Shown here piece by piece: positions 49,197 to 57,568 of a stretch of DNA of 64,000 nucleotides (its first letter is position 1; each line of letters begins with the position of its first letter). The notes under the pieces are model-generated. The model saw nothing but the letters and a program-made list of their open reading frames with translations, did not search any database and was not told the origin of the DNA. This stretch comes from Corynebacterium sp. CNJ-954 (GTDB lineage: Bacteria > Actinomycetota > Actinomycetes > Mycobacteriales > Mycobacteriaceae), in NCBI RefSeq assembly GCF_001942345.1, contig NZ_MKKI01000011.1, positions 186,001 to 250,000 on the forward strand, read 5' to 3'. Made by a program: the position numbers and the translations under genes.

Positions 49197-49679
49197 CTAG
49201 AAAGGCGGCGGGGTGCCATCGTCGAATCCGTTGGATGACGGAGCGCTATTCCACGGGTCTCCCCCGCCCTGCTGACCACCGAAACCGCCCTGCTGCTGAC
49301 CCCCGCCGTACCCGCCACCACCCTGCTTCGGATTCTTAGTCACCTGAGCCGTCGCGAACGTCAACTCCGGGGCAACAGTGTCAGCCACGATCGTGTGCAC
49401 CGTCTGCTCCCCCTGCTGCGAAGACCACAGCTCCGGCTTCGACCGTCCGATCACCACCGCCCGGTCCCCCTTGTGCAGCGACTGTGCAACGTTCTGCGCC
49501 TGCCGGCCGAACACGGTCACCTGGAACCAGGTTGTTGGACCCGCCACCCATGAGCCTTGCCGGTCCTTCGATGACTCCGACCACGCACCGGAGAACTTCG
49601 CGAACGTCGTCCGCCCGTCCTGTGACTGCTTCAGCTCCGGGTCTTTGCCCAGCGTCAGTGTTCCTGCGAAATGTGCCAT
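49197..49679 (-). CDS. ssb: Single-stranded DNA-binding protein
   Basis: 160 residues. OB-fold AGTLTLGKDPELKQSQDGRTTFAKFSGAWSES, VTVFGRQAQNVAQSLHKGDRAVVIGRSK, then a Gly/Gln-rich linker and the acidic/aromatic tip DDGTPPPF. It protects ssDNA in phage replication. The 103-bp gap to whiB holds a CCCC/GGGG hairpin-like stretch. Confidence 0.95.
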   Translation of the reverse strand: MAHFAGTLTLGKDPELKQSQDGRTTFAKFSGAWSESSKDRQGSWVAGPTTWFQVTVFGRQAQNVAQSLHKGDRAVVIGRSKPELWSSQQGEQTVHTIVADTVAPELTFATAQVTKNPKQGGGGYGGGQQQGGFGGQQGGGDPWNSAPSSNGFDDGTPPPF

Positions 49680-50241
49680 TACCTGCTCTCATTCTCCGGG
49701 GACTCCCCGGGTTGTTTGTTCATGTCCGCGAAAAGCTCGCCACTACCGGCAGCCTCCCGCTCTGCGATCCGACGGTCCCGCGCACGCTGCGCGATACCTT
49801 CCCGGATTTCCTTCCACCGCTTCGCCGTCCCGTCACTCCTGGGCTCCAGCGCAGCCATTCCCGTATCCCCCGGCGCTTCGGGCGCCGTGCCTGGCGGCAG
49901 CTCCCCACGTGACTCCCGCGCCCGCAACCGGGCTGAACGATGAGCATCAAGGATCCGCCGCTTCTCCGGATTCGTTTCCCACACGTCCCGGACGATGTGC
50001 TGCGCCGCTTCCTTCAGCTCCCGCGGGGTGGCCATCCGTTCCGTCGCGGAGTTCATCGACCACCACGCGATCGCTTCCGGCCACACCTCCGCCGGCACAC
50101 GCATCTCACCAAGGACCATGCCCCACGCGATCAACGCTTCTGGTGTCGCCCGGGGGAAACGGTCAGGGACCAGAGACTCCCGAAGGCCAGGACGGTCGCG
50201 GCCAGCTTCTCGCGGTCTGTTAGTGCTCGATCTCCGGCCAT
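49679..50241 (-). CDS. Helicase loader/G39P-like replication protein, with a frameshift
   Basis: Frame A starts ATG 50,241, overlapping the organiser stop, and reads MAGDRALTDREKLAATVLAF...SLTVS before a stop. Frame B continues PRATPEALIAWGMVLGEMRVPAEVWPEAIAWW...MATPRELKEAAQHIV, the G39P/loader-like pattern. One extra base in the G5 run at 50,152-50,156 merges them into about 188 residues with ...TVSPRATPEALIAWG.... In the order organiser - loader - ssb this fits the helicase-loading role. As given the gene is broken. Confidence 0.65.
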
Positions 50242-51097
50242 GAGACCACCTCCCCTTCCAGGACGTCGTCTGACTCAGTCGATGCGAACCCCTGCAACCA
50301 GTCCTCCGGGCGCGTACCGAAGGTGTGTTGGGGCTTGGCATCGACGACATGGTGATCAGTCTCAGCGACGGTCTCCCACTTGCGACCCTTCAGCCACCGG
50401 TGAGCATCCGGGCAGTAGTCCACGTCCGAGACGCCAGGATTGGCGGCGTACTCATCAGTGAGTCGAAGAAGCTCATCCGGGTTGATGATCTTCGTTGCCT
50501 TACGCCATTCGGCGTAGGCGTCTTTCTTCGACCCGTTCTTGTGCTTGGGGTAGGTGCGCCACCACTCGTCGAACTCGGGCGGGTAGGTTGCTCGCTTCGG
50601 TTTCGGCTCAGTCGCCGGCACCGGAGGTTCGGGCAAGAGTTCTTCCTGTTCCCCTGCTCCCCTGCTCCCCTGTTCCCCTGCTCCAGCACTGACACCCTCT
50701 TGAGGGTCTCCGGAGGGTCTCATGCCGTTTCGTGCACACTCGATAATATCCGCAGGTGGGAGCGGGTATCCGTGCCCCTTCGATGGGCGGTTCACAATCT
50801 GGTGCGATTCCCAGTTTGTGATATACAGAAGTCGCTTACGTCCAGACGAGTACCGGACGATCAAACCCGCGTTTTCCAGTGTTTGAGTGTCTCCGGACAC
50901 CCTCTGGAGGGTCTCATGAGGGTCTCTTGAAAGGTCCTCCGCGAACAGATCCGCAGCGATGGACGACACCCGATCATCACCGACGCGTTGTCATCCACGT
51001 ACGACCACAAGCCGATGAACATCAGCCGGGCCGACAACGGCAGTACAGCGATATCTTCTGATCGCCAGAACTCGGGTTTGATCGATCGTATTCTCAC
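50220..51097 (-). CDS. DnaD-like replisome organiser, with a frameshift
   Basis: GTG 51,097 with GGAGGGAAC begins RIRSIKPEFWRSEDIAVLPLSARLMFIGLWSYVDDN, the classic winged-helix start of actinophage organisers. Frame B then gives SSIAADLFAEDLSRDPHETLQRVSGDTQTLENAGLIVRY. Adding one base near 50,986 yields ...YVDDNGVGDDRVSSIAADLF... exactly as the family reads. The second half holds a DnaD-like FDEWWRTYPKHKNGSKKDAYAEW. It would load helicase at the origin. An 8-bp tandem repeat lies in its middle. Confidence 0.75.
50641..50690. repeat. 8-bp tandem repeat inside the organiser gene (candidate origin iterons)
   Basis: About 4.7 copies of TCCCCTGC/T run from 50,646 to 50,683. In lambda-like phages the origin lies within the O gene as tandem iterons. 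Position and repetition fit, so it may be the replication origin. It also encodes the Gly/Glu/Gln linker. Confidence 0.45.
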
Positions 51098-51402
51098 GTT
51101 CCCTCCTCTCTGGGGGTGTAGACACCGCGGTAATACGCCGGCGGGTGCACCGGCTCGTGATAGCTGTGGACCAACAGTCCACGGGGAAAGCTCCACGCCT
51201 GGTGCGCTTCGATATAGTTATGACAGTTCCGGCACACCCACAACGCGTTCTCCAGGGCATGCTCGCCGCCGGCAGAACGCTTCTTACGGTGATGCACATC
51301 AGTGCCATGCCACTGACAAACCGCTTGGGGAATCATCGCCTCACAGACAGCATCTGCGCGCTCCCACGCTGCTTCACGAAGCCATCGGGGTGTCTTACTC
51401 AT
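51094..51402 (-). CDS. HNH nuclease
   Basis: 102 residues. CEAMIPQAVCQWHGTDVHHRKKRSAGGEHALENALWVCRNCHNYIEAH contains the HNH core with C-x2-C pairs and Asp-Val-His-His. Overlaps the organiser start. Could process recombination intermediates. Confidence 0.85.
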   Translation of the reverse strand: MSKTPRWLREAAWERADAVCEAMIPQAVCQWHGTDVHHRKKRSAGGEHALENALWVCRNCHNYIEAHQAWSFPRGLLVHSYHEPVHPPAYYRGVYTPREEGT

Positions 51403-51662
51403 CGCAGCTCCTCCGCTCGCATGGTGGCGGCACCGACGATCACCGCAGGGTCAAGGACGTAGAACCGGCAGAGGAGGAACAGATCAGTCACTGACAACGG
51501 CGCGCAGCCGCTCTCGATCTTCGCCAGCCTGCCTCGGGTCATGTCCGTGCGCCGTCCCACCTCGATCTGCGAAATACCGGCTTCGATCCGCTTCTCCCGG
51601 AGGATCTGGACAGTCGCACGTTCCTCAACGGACATCGGGGTGCGCTTCCTCGTTCCGCCCAT
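51399..51662 (-). CDS. XRE-family HTH regulator
   Basis: 87 residues. VQILREKRIEAGISQIEVGRRTDMTRGRLAKIESGCAPLSVTDLFLLCRFY is a standard lambda-repressor-like HTH. It overlaps the flanking genes; probably a second regulator of the early operon. Confidence 0.88.
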   Translation of the reverse strand: MGGTRKRTPMSVEERATVQILREKRIEAGISQIEVGRRTDMTRGRLAKIESGCAPLSVTDLFLLCRFYVLDPAVIVGAATMRAEELR

Positions 51663-52036
51663 CAGGCGCCCTCCCCTCGGCCGGCGACGGAGTACATCTG
51701 ACGCACGTTCGCGCCGATGCTGCGGATCGCGTCCAACTCCTTCTCGAACGCCTTCACCCGCCGGTTCACGTGCGAGTACGCGACCTCAGCCACGTCCCTC
51801 GCATCTCGCTCTGCGACAGTGGCGAGCTCCACGGCAGCCTCCCGGTCCGCGACGGTCTTACCCTCCGCAGCGAGCTGAGCCCTGGCTTTCGCCCGGTCGT
51901 ACTCAGCATCCGCCTGACGATAGGACCGGAGGTGATCGGTCACCTGCTTCACGCCCTGGGCGATGAGGTTCGACAGTTCGAGGATCCGGCGCTCCACCGT
52001 CACCGGATTCAACGGTTCAGTCGGCGGGGACTCCAT
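51662..52036 (-). CDS. Hypothetical coiled-coil phage protein
   Basis: 124 residues, almost fully helical: VERRILELSNLIAQGVKQVTDHLRSYRQADAEYDRAKARAQLAAEGKTVADREAAVELATV. Between RecT and the XRE gene. It may be an exonuclease partner or accessory; not recognised. Confidence 0.6.
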   Translation of the reverse strand: MESPPTEPLNPVTVERRILELSNLIAQGVKQVTDHLRSYRQADAEYDRAKARAQLAAEGKTVADREAAVELATVAERDARDVAEVAYSHVNRRVKAFEKELDAIRSIGANVRQMYSVAGRGEGA

Positions 52037-52873
52037 CCGGCTCCACCTCCGGGGTCACCGTCTCGATGTTGTCGTCTTCCCGGCGCTCGGCACGCTCGGC
52101 CAAGTTCTCGACCTCCACCGCCCGCCACGCCAACTCACTGACCATGTCCAGCGCTTTCGCATCCGGCCACAGATCACGCAGAGCCTGCACATCCGTCATC
52201 TCACCGATCTGATCCGCGAACACCCGCTGCTCTTCGGTCAACTCACGGTCCGGATCCGGCTTCGGCGGCATCTTCGCCTTCTGCTGCTGCGGCGCCGACG
52301 GCCCTGATGCTCAACCACATTCGCCTGCTGCATCTCATCCGACGTGTACAACCCCGACAAGTCCTGCGGAAACGCCTTACGCAACGCCAGAGCCTCCGCG
52401 CACTTCTCCAGCATCAACGCCGGCTTCGTCGCCCACATCTGATTCAGCCCACCGTCACGCTTCCGGCCCGCGTACTCCATGAACCGGGCGATCGACGGGA
52501 ACCGCGCCCCATTACGCACAACCGTGACCTTCGCAGCGGCCGGCGGAGTATCCCACAGCCACACGTCATGCCACTGCCCATTCGGATCAGCCCACAGCGT
52601 GTCCTCATACCCCAACGTCCCGGCCTGCCGATCGGTCGCACGACGAGCAATCAGGCGGAACCCGTCGATGCCCGTCTGGATCGTCTGCTTGCCCTTGCGC
52701 TCGATCATGTAGATCTGCCGGGCGAACGGGTCCAGACCGGTGCGCTTGCACTGGTGGAAGAACACCGCAAGATCGCCGGGGTGAGCACCGCTCATGCCGA
52801 TGTGCTGCAGCGCGGCGACCTGTCGGGAATCGAACTCATCCTGGTCGTCGCGGATCGCGAGTTCCTTCGTCAC
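52017..52873 (-). CDS. bet: RecT/Bet-family ssDNA annealing protein, with a frameshift
   Basis: GTG 52,873 begins TKELAIRDDQDEFDSRQ and continues through the Bet core: ALQHIGMSGAHPGDLAVFFHQCKRTGLDPFARQIYMI, IQTGIDGFRLIARR, KPALMLEKCAEALALRKAFPQDLSGLYTSDEM. After EHQG the frame turns into an Arg/Ser run. In the -1 phase (one extra G/C near 52,300) it reads PSAPQQQKAKMPPKPDPDRELTEEQRVFADQI and ends at 52,017, a usual Bet C-terminus. It anneals ssDNA in phage recombination. Confidence 0.85.
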
Positions 52874-53127
52874 AGCGGTGCTCCTTCCTCTTCACGGATC
52901 GCCCGGGCGACCTTGTCGTAGCCGTAGTCATCGCCCTGGATCACCTCCACCGCCCACACCAGCGCCGGGAAACCCGCATGCAGACGATCCCTGTTGACCT
53001 GATCGGCCTTGCACGCAGCCCGGATAAGCCGGTAGATGAAACTGTCCTCACCGCACGGCACGGCCAAGTCGTGGTTGTGGTTGAAGAACCACACCACCTG
53101 CCGCATCTGCCTGGTGTTCTCACTCAT
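52870..53127 (-). CDS. Hypothetical phage protein upstream of bet
   Basis: 85 residues: NTRQMRQVVWFFNHNHDLAVPCGEDSFIYRLIRAACKADQVNRDRLHAGFPALVWAV. Overlaps bet and the next upstream gene. Conserved-looking helical domain, unknown role. Confidence 0.6.
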   Translation of the reverse strand: MSENTRQMRQVVWFFNHNHDLAVPCGEDSFIYRLIRAACKADQVNRDRLHAGFPALVWAVEVIQGDDYGYDKVARAIREEEGAPL

Positions 53128-53659
53128 CGCCGGCCTCCAGTTCCACCTGCGCCGTCAGTGCCCGGTTGCCAGCGACCAGTTCCGCCGCGGCATCCTTGCC
53201 CGCCGCTGACGGCCGCACCGACATGACCGGACTACCAGTGCTGACCTCCACGCCAGGCACCTCCTCGCCCTTCTCCGCAGCCCGGAGATACTGCGCCTCA
53301 TCCTGCGACGACAGCGCAGGCGCCACCAGATCCGGGTAGTCCGCCTCCAACACCGCCAGCGCCCGGGCCATGTCCGTGATCCGCAACCCGACCCGACCCG
53401 GCGATTCGGCGGCGACATACCCGAGCAACGCGGCCCGGTCCGTGACCCGTGCCTTCGGCTTCGGATCGCTGAAACTCACCGTGCCCAGAGACACGGTCTC
53501 CCCCGCCGCAGTGATCTTCTCCCCGCGCTCCATATCCGCCTGCAACTCCGCCCGGTCCTCATCGTGCCGGGCCTTCAGTTCCTTCAACACTGCCGACTGC
53601 AACACCACCCGGCGGGCCTTGTCGTTACGCTGCTTGAGCAGTTCCTTCATCGTCGTCAT
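53120..53659 (-). CDS. Hypothetical early phage protein
   Basis: 179 residues from ATG 53,659 (GGAGGAAA before it). Helical N-terminal half (MKELLKQRNDKARRVVLQSAVLKELKARHDEDRAELQADME) and a folded second part (PKARVTDRAALLGYVAAESPGRVGLRITDMARALAVLE). Located before bet, where exonuclease partners are usual, but no nuclease motif is visible. Confidence 0.65.
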   Translation of the reverse strand: MTTMKELLKQRNDKARRVVLQSAVLKELKARHDEDRAELQADMERGEKITAAGETVSLGTVSFSDPKPKARVTDRAALLGYVAAESPGRVGLRITDMARALAVLEADYPDLVAPALSSQDEAQYLRAAEKGEEVPGVEVSTGSPVMSVRPSAAGKDAAAELVAGNRALTAQVELEAGDE

Positions 53660-53928
53660 TTCGTTTCCTCCTTGATCTTGTGCACTGCATCCTTGGCCAG
53701 CCCGTGCGTCAGCCGGACCTGCCCCCGCCACGCAGCAGCATCGGTACGCGCCCACACATCCCCCAACCCCGAGCGCTTCACTTCCTGCCGGGCCAGATCG
53801 ATCCGCAGCAACGCGGACCACTCGAGCCGGACACGCTCCTCGCCACGAGCGACCTGGGCCGCAGCGCGCATCTTCGCGACGTCGACATAGTCACGCCCGA
53901 CCAGGATCATCAGTCGCTGTTCCGTCAC
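53656..53928 (-). CDS. Hypothetical early phage protein
   Basis: 90 residues from GTG 53,928. VAKMRAAAQVARGEERVRLEWSALLRIDLARQEVKRSGLGDVWARTDAAAWRG is helical and basic. ATG 53,910 is an alternative start. Unknown. Confidence 0.55.
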   Translation of the reverse strand: MTEQRLMILVGRDYVDVAKMRAAAQVARGEERVRLEWSALLRIDLARQEVKRSGLGDVWARTDAAAWRGQVRLTHGLAKDAVHKIKEETK

Positions 53929-54176
53929 CACAGGCTCATCACCACCAGGAACAACACCCGGAACACCAGCGCCACGAGCAGCAGCACGGTGACCGCGCCG
54001 AGCACCATGTACACGTCCTGCAGCCGGCGGAACCACGGCTCCCGCTCCATCAACTCCAACGGTGTCGGCTCCGGGCCAGGCCGCTCCGACCGGTGACGAC
54101 CGACATACGACGAGCCCGCCGGATGATCCGTGGCGGACTTCACGTACTGCTCCTGATCAGACAGATCACGCCTCAT
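53925..54176 (-). CDS. Small membrane protein
   Basis: 83 residues from ATG 54,176. Hydrophilic N-terminal half (ERPGPEPTPLELMEREPWFRRL) and one C-terminal transmembrane pair or helix (VYMVLGAVTVLLLVALVFRVLFLVVMSLW). Could interfere with superinfection or divisome; inference only. Confidence 0.6.
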   Translation of the reverse strand: MRRDLSDQEQYVKSATDHPAGSSYVGRHRSERPGPEPTPLELMEREPWFRRLQDVYMVLGAVTVLLLVALVFRVLFLVVMSLW

Positions 54177-54436
54177 GCCGCACCCCGCATCTTCATGTGG
54201 GGAGCACCCGCGGCCTCTTCCCGCCACGCGATGTACTCCGACAACGTCATCCCAGCGACGCCAAGAACACTCTTCAATGACACTCGGATGGTCTTGCCGC
54301 CGTTAGCGCCCCGGCGAACGATCAGGCCCGACGTGCCACGGGAAATCTGCCCGTACAACGCCCCCGGCGTCATCGACATCAGGGCCGCCGCCTCATCAAC
54401 GGGGATCATCAAAGGTGGGCTGTAATGTGTAGTCAT
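54173..54436 (-). CDS. HTH-domain protein, first gene of the early operon
   Basis: 87 residues. MIPVDEAAALMSMTPGALYGQISRGTSGLIVRRGANGGKTIRVSLKSVL is a MerR/excisionase-like HTH with basic wing. GGAGGA precedes it. The next upstream feature is a hairpin in the leader. Confidence 0.75.
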   Translation of the reverse strand: MTTHYSPPLMIPVDEAAALMSMTPGALYGQISRGTSGLIVRRGANGGKTIRVSLKSVLGVAGMTLSEYIAWREEAAGAPHMKMRGAA

Positions 54437-54460
54437 GGCATCCTCCTGGTTGCCTCACGA

Positions 54461-54492
54461 GCCGCCCCGCATCTGCCAGGACCAGGGGCGGC
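54461..54492. promoter_or_regulatory. Leader hairpin of the early operon
   Basis: GCCGCCCC...GGGGCGGC stem in the 5' leader of the minus operon, followed on the plus strand by TTCTCAAATTCTC. It may attenuate early transcription or stop plus-strand read-through. The 54,493-54,729 stretch holds TTGACA at 54,508-54,513 but no gene. Confidence 0.45.
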
Positions 54493-54729
54493 TTCTCAAA
54501 TTCTCAATTGACAGGGTGGGGTGCAGCTGACTCCTCATCAGTGGAAAGGTTCAACGCCGGTCATGGACCAAGCAGCCAAAATGGCTGCTGGTGCCGTATT
54601 GGCGAGCGCTTTCACGAGGGAGATTCAAACCCCGCTTGAACACCCCAACCCCAGTGCTCCACCCCGGTCACGAACCGGACCCGGGCGCACCCGGCAGTGG
54701 AACGACATAGCCGTGGTTGAATAAGGGGC

Positions 54730-55398
54730 ATGGCCAACCCCGCAGAGCTTCTTCACGATCTCTTCGTGCACTGGAACGCAGAGGGCACGTCAGCGTCTAC
54801 AGCCCGCAAGGACCCTGACCTTGTTCAGCACAGGAACGCAGTCCGATACCTCGACGAGATCGATGAACTTCTCGAGATCGCTAAGAAGAACAAGAAACGT
54901 GTCGGCACATACCGCAACTACTTCCCTCTCTGGGTAAAAACTGTGTTCAACTACCCTGGTTCATGGGGCGGTCAGAACACCGCGAAGATAGACCAGAACC
55001 AGATCGACCAACTCGACAACCTGATCGACATGATCGACGGGTTCGTAGTCAGCCCGGATAGAGAGACCCTGGACCAGTTCCGCGAGTACGTGCGTCTCAT
55101 CGAGTGGAACCTCGACGAGGACAAGTCCCTGTCGCCTGCGGTCCGTGAATCCGCTCGTGCCGTCTGTGTTCACATGCTTAGCTGCGTGGACAACCTCGCA
55201 GTGACAGGATCATTCGAATTCGGGAAAGCCTTTGAACGACTGCTCGGGGTCCTAGCTACTGTCACTCTGCGAAGCTCCCAGAGGTCCCGGTGGCGGACTG
55301 TGGTCGACTTCCTCGTCTGGCCCTACGCCGTAGCGAACTTGCCGCAGATAGAAGAAGGCCGTCAGTTCCTTGAACTCATGCTCGGGACGAACAGCTAG
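54730..55398 (+). CDS. Orphan plus-strand gene, 222 residues, unknown
   Basis: Start ATG after AAGGGG. Mostly helical with conserved-looking aromatic positions: RNYFPLWVKTVFNYPGSWGGQ, IDQLDNLIDMIDGFVVSPDRETLDQFREYVRLIEWNL and FLVWPYAVANLPQIEEGRQFLELML. No membrane, signal or nucleotide-binding motif. Monocistronic, opposite to the early operon, with lower G+C than its neighbours: a typical moron arrangement, possibly phage exclusion. Function not recognised. Confidence 0.7.
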   Translation: MANPAELLHDLFVHWNAEGTSASTARKDPDLVQHRNAVRYLDEIDELLEIAKKNKKRVGTYRNYFPLWVKTVFNYPGSWGGQNTAKIDQNQIDQLDNLIDMIDGFVVSPDRETLDQFREYVRLIEWNLDEDKSLSPAVRESARAVCVHMLSCVDNLAVTGSFEFGKAFERLLGVLATVTLRSSQRSRWRTVVDFLVWPYAVANLPQIEEGRQFLELMLGTNS

Positions 55399-55546
55399 CC
55401 GATTCGATAACTTCGGCTAGCGCCTGATCTATGACCACACCTGACGGCACGCCGGCAAGTACCTTGTCCTTCACTCTGCTCAATACCCAGTTGACGGCAG
55501 CGCATTCCGTCAGCGTCATCTCCATCGGGACGAGTCGATCATCCAT
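55376..55546 (-). CDS. 56-residue hypothetical protein
   Basis: Starts ATG 55,546 with an excellent RBS (AGGAGG 6 nt away). Reads MDDRLVPMEMTLTECAAVNW... to a TGA at 55,376, overlapping the 3' end of the convergent gene. Helical. The 350 bp to its right (55,547-55,898) hold no gene I can support beyond a 27-codon frame. Confidence 0.6.
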   Translation of the reverse strand: MDDRLVPMEMTLTECAAVNWVLSRVKDKVLAGVPSGVVIDQALAEVIESASCSSRA

Positions 55547-55898
55547 ACGGCACCTCCTGTAGTCGATGGTCAGTGTGGCACCTGTGTGGTGCCCGTGCCC
55601 TACCCCGTCCGTGACGACGGTGGATGACTGATCATCAGTAGGGCAATTGCGGTCCCCTACCTGTGGTGGCCGTTTCCTCCGGGGCTCCCGCTAAGGACGA
55701 CACCCGGGTGTGGGAGGGTCATGGCGCGTCTGTGAACCAGCGCTCGCCACCCGTATCTCGCCACCACAGTGGGGGTATGTAGTTTTCAAATAACAAGGTC
55801 ATTGAGACCTAGTGCTCCCACTCCCCCACGACGAGGACGGCCAGCGAGTCTGGCGGTGGAGCGAGTCACCCGCACTTCCCCATGCAGGTGACCAGGGG

Positions 55899-56342
55899 CT
55901 ACAGCTCTTCGTCGGCCCGCAACTTCTCTACGACGGCCGACCGCAGATCATCCGGGAGCTCCGAAAACACAGCCTCACGCGCATCCTCACGAATCCGCTT
56001 CAACTCCGCCTGATACTCATCCCAATGCCGCATCACGACCTTCTCGGCCGCTCGGCGTTCAACATCATCAGCAGACTTGCTCGGACTATCCCCGGTGACC
56101 AGCTTCGTTAAGTGATTCAGGCACAACACCCGCCTGGTACTCGTCCTATCCCACCTACCTCGATATGCAGGCTCCTCAAGCTTGCGACGCTTCTCGACCA
56201 CCACCGGCTTGCCACACGTCACCCGACCTCCGTGGTTCGCACACGAACACGTCAGACCATCACCGGGCTGCCACGGTCGAACCGCGACCTCATACCGGCC
56301 ATCGCCAGGCAACCCGAACCATTCCTCGAAAGCGGGAATCAT
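55899..56342 (-). CDS. Hypothetical early phage protein with Cys motif
   Basis: 147 residues. N-terminal WFGLPGDGRYEVAVRPWQPGDGLTCSCANHGGRVTCGKPVVVEKR contains CSC...CGK and may bind metal; the C-terminal half is helical (SADDVERRAAEKVVMRHWDEYQAELKRIREDAREAVFSEL). ATG overlaps the antirepressor stop. Confidence 0.6.
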   Translation of the reverse strand: MIPAFEEWFGLPGDGRYEVAVRPWQPGDGLTCSCANHGGRVTCGKPVVVEKRRKLEEPAYRGRWDRTSTRRVLCLNHLTKLVTGDSPSKSADDVERRAAEKVVMRHWDEYQAELKRIREDAREAVFSELPDDLRSAVVEKLRADEEL

Positions 56343-57121
56343 GCCGACACCTGCTCTCCGGCCGGGGTGCCCGGGAGCTTCATGGCGCTAGCCAGCAGGA
56401 ACGATCCTGACGCCTTCACGTACAACGTCTGTCGCACCTGCCCGTTGTGATAACGCGGCGCATTGTGCTGCGGGCGGAGGTCGAACAGGTTGCGATAGTC
56501 CGAGTACGGGCGATACTCGTTGCGGTCCACGACCTGCCCCGCCTTGTTCGAGAACTCGCGGGTCACCGACTTCCGGAAGATCACCTTCCGCTCCGTCAAC
56601 AGACCGAACGCCTGCGGGCGGGACAAGCCCCACTGACGACCCCAGTCCTCCACAGTGATGACATCCTGATCATCAGCAATGAACCGGTCGTGATACTCAA
56701 TCGCAGGCGCAGCGGCTTCCAACTCGGCCGTGGCCTTATCGGCCCGGTCCTCCGCTTCGAGAACCATCTGAGCCAGGGCCCGACGATCCGGAAGAGCCGC
56801 GACAGGGTTCTGCGCTCGCTTCTCGCACTCGAGGAAATACGCCCGCGCCTGGCGACCGCGCTCGGTCCGCTGGATCATCGACAGTTCCTTCGCCATGTCC
56901 AGGGTGAGAGCATGGTCCTGGCGTTCGACAGTGCCGCGGCCCTGGCGGTCAACCCGGTCAGAAATGACCGTGTAGTCCTGACCTTCGGTGAAGCCATACT
57001 CGGCCATCCGCTTGAACCAATGCCGGTACTCGGTCGACACTTCAAGGAACTGGTGCAGGGCGCGGCCACTGACTGCCTGGCGACCGTCTTCGGTCTGGGT
57101 GATGAGGATGAGAGTGTTCAT
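56339..57121 (-). CDS. ant: Phage antirepressor (AntA/AntB + KilAC-like)
   Basis: 260 residues from ATG 57,121. N-terminal AntA/AntB domain: ALHQFLEVSTEYRHWFKRMAEYGFTEGQDY, LTLDMAKELSMIQRTERGRQARAYFLECEKR. C-terminal antirepressor/KilAC part: IEYHDRFIADDQDVITVEDWGRQWGLSRPQAFGLLTERKVIFRKS. It should bind and neutralise the repressor during induction. Sits after the Cro-like gene with a hairpin in the 62-bp gap. Confidence 0.9.
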   Translation of the reverse strand: MNTLILITQTEDGRQAVSGRALHQFLEVSTEYRHWFKRMAEYGFTEGQDYTVISDRVDRQGRGTVERQDHALTLDMAKELSMIQRTERGRQARAYFLECEKRAQNPVAALPDRRALAQMVLEAEDRADKATAELEAAAPAIEYHDRFIADDQDVITVEDWGRQWGLSRPQAFGLLTERKVIFRKSVTREFSNKAGQVVDRNEYRPYSDYRNLFDLRPQHNAPRYHNGQVRQTLYVKASGSFLLASAMKLPGTPAGEQVSA

Positions 57122-57143
57122 GTGATACTCTTTCTGTGTGTGG

Positions 57144-57163
57144 CCCCGGGATTCGTCCCGGGG
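57144..57163. terminator. Hairpin between cro-like gene and ant
   Basis: Perfect 8-bp stem CCCCGGGA/TCCCGGGG with TTCG loop, 20 bp after the Cro stop and 23 bp before the ant ATG. No T-run; may limit ant expression in the lysogen. Confidence 0.6.
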
Positions 57164-57183
57164 TCGTTTCCTGTATCTGGGGG

Positions 57184-57411
57184 TTACGCGGCGGCGGAGA
57201 GCAGCGCGTCGTCCGCCGAGACGAGAATCCGGTTGTGCCGAGCGCCGAGCTTCGCCAGCGCCTGCAGCACCGTGCTCTGTGGCTCCCGGTCGCGCAGCGC
57301 CTTCGACCACGTCTTCCGCGTAACGTCCGTCGCATCCGCCAGGTCCTGGATGGTCCGCAGCCCGTTAGCGCGCTTCACCCGGTCAATCTCGTCAAGACTA
57401 AGCAAAAACAT
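57184..57411 (-). CDS. Cro-like XRE regulator
   Basis: 75 residues from ATG 57,411 (AAGGAGG upstream; the frame extends to 57,447 but lacks an RBS there). LDEIDRVKRANGLRTIQDLADATDVTRKTWSKALRDREPQSTVLQALAKLGAR is an HTH of the lambda-repressor type. Divergent from the repressor at 57,569, it is the lytic-side switch protein. Confidence 0.85.
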   Translation of the reverse strand: MFLLSLDEIDRVKRANGLRTIQDLADATDVTRKTWSKALRDREPQSTVLQALAKLGARHNRILVSADDALLSAAA

Positions 57412-57532
57412 TCCCGCTTCACCTCCTTGTTCGGGGGAACTGAGCACTATCCTGCCTAGTTACAACCGTGTGCGCAAGTGTTTTCCCGGCGTGTCGGCAT
57501 TATCTTTCCTGACTTCCCACGTCATACCCACC

Positions 57533-57561
57533 TTGACGGGTAAAAAATTACCCACTAGAGT
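57533..57561 (+). promoter_or_regulatory. Repressor promoter with embedded operator
   Basis: TTGACG - 17 bp - TAGAGT is close to a consensus sigma-A promoter, and the ATG at 57,569 lies where transcription should start, so the repressor mRNA is probably leaderless. The perfect palindrome GGGTAA-AAAA-TTACCC (57,538-57,553) fills the spacer and is the obvious operator. Confidence 0.75.
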
Positions 57562-57568
57562 GCGCACC

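Noticed and set aside
55547..55898. Small minus-strand frame of 27 codons starting MTLLFENYIPPLWW
   Set aside because: No ribosome site and no context; left as an unannotated gap.
56447..57568. 374-residue N-terminal extension of the phage repressor
   Set aside because: It is antisense to ant and the Cro-like gene, and the promoter/operator directly before 57,569 fixes the start.
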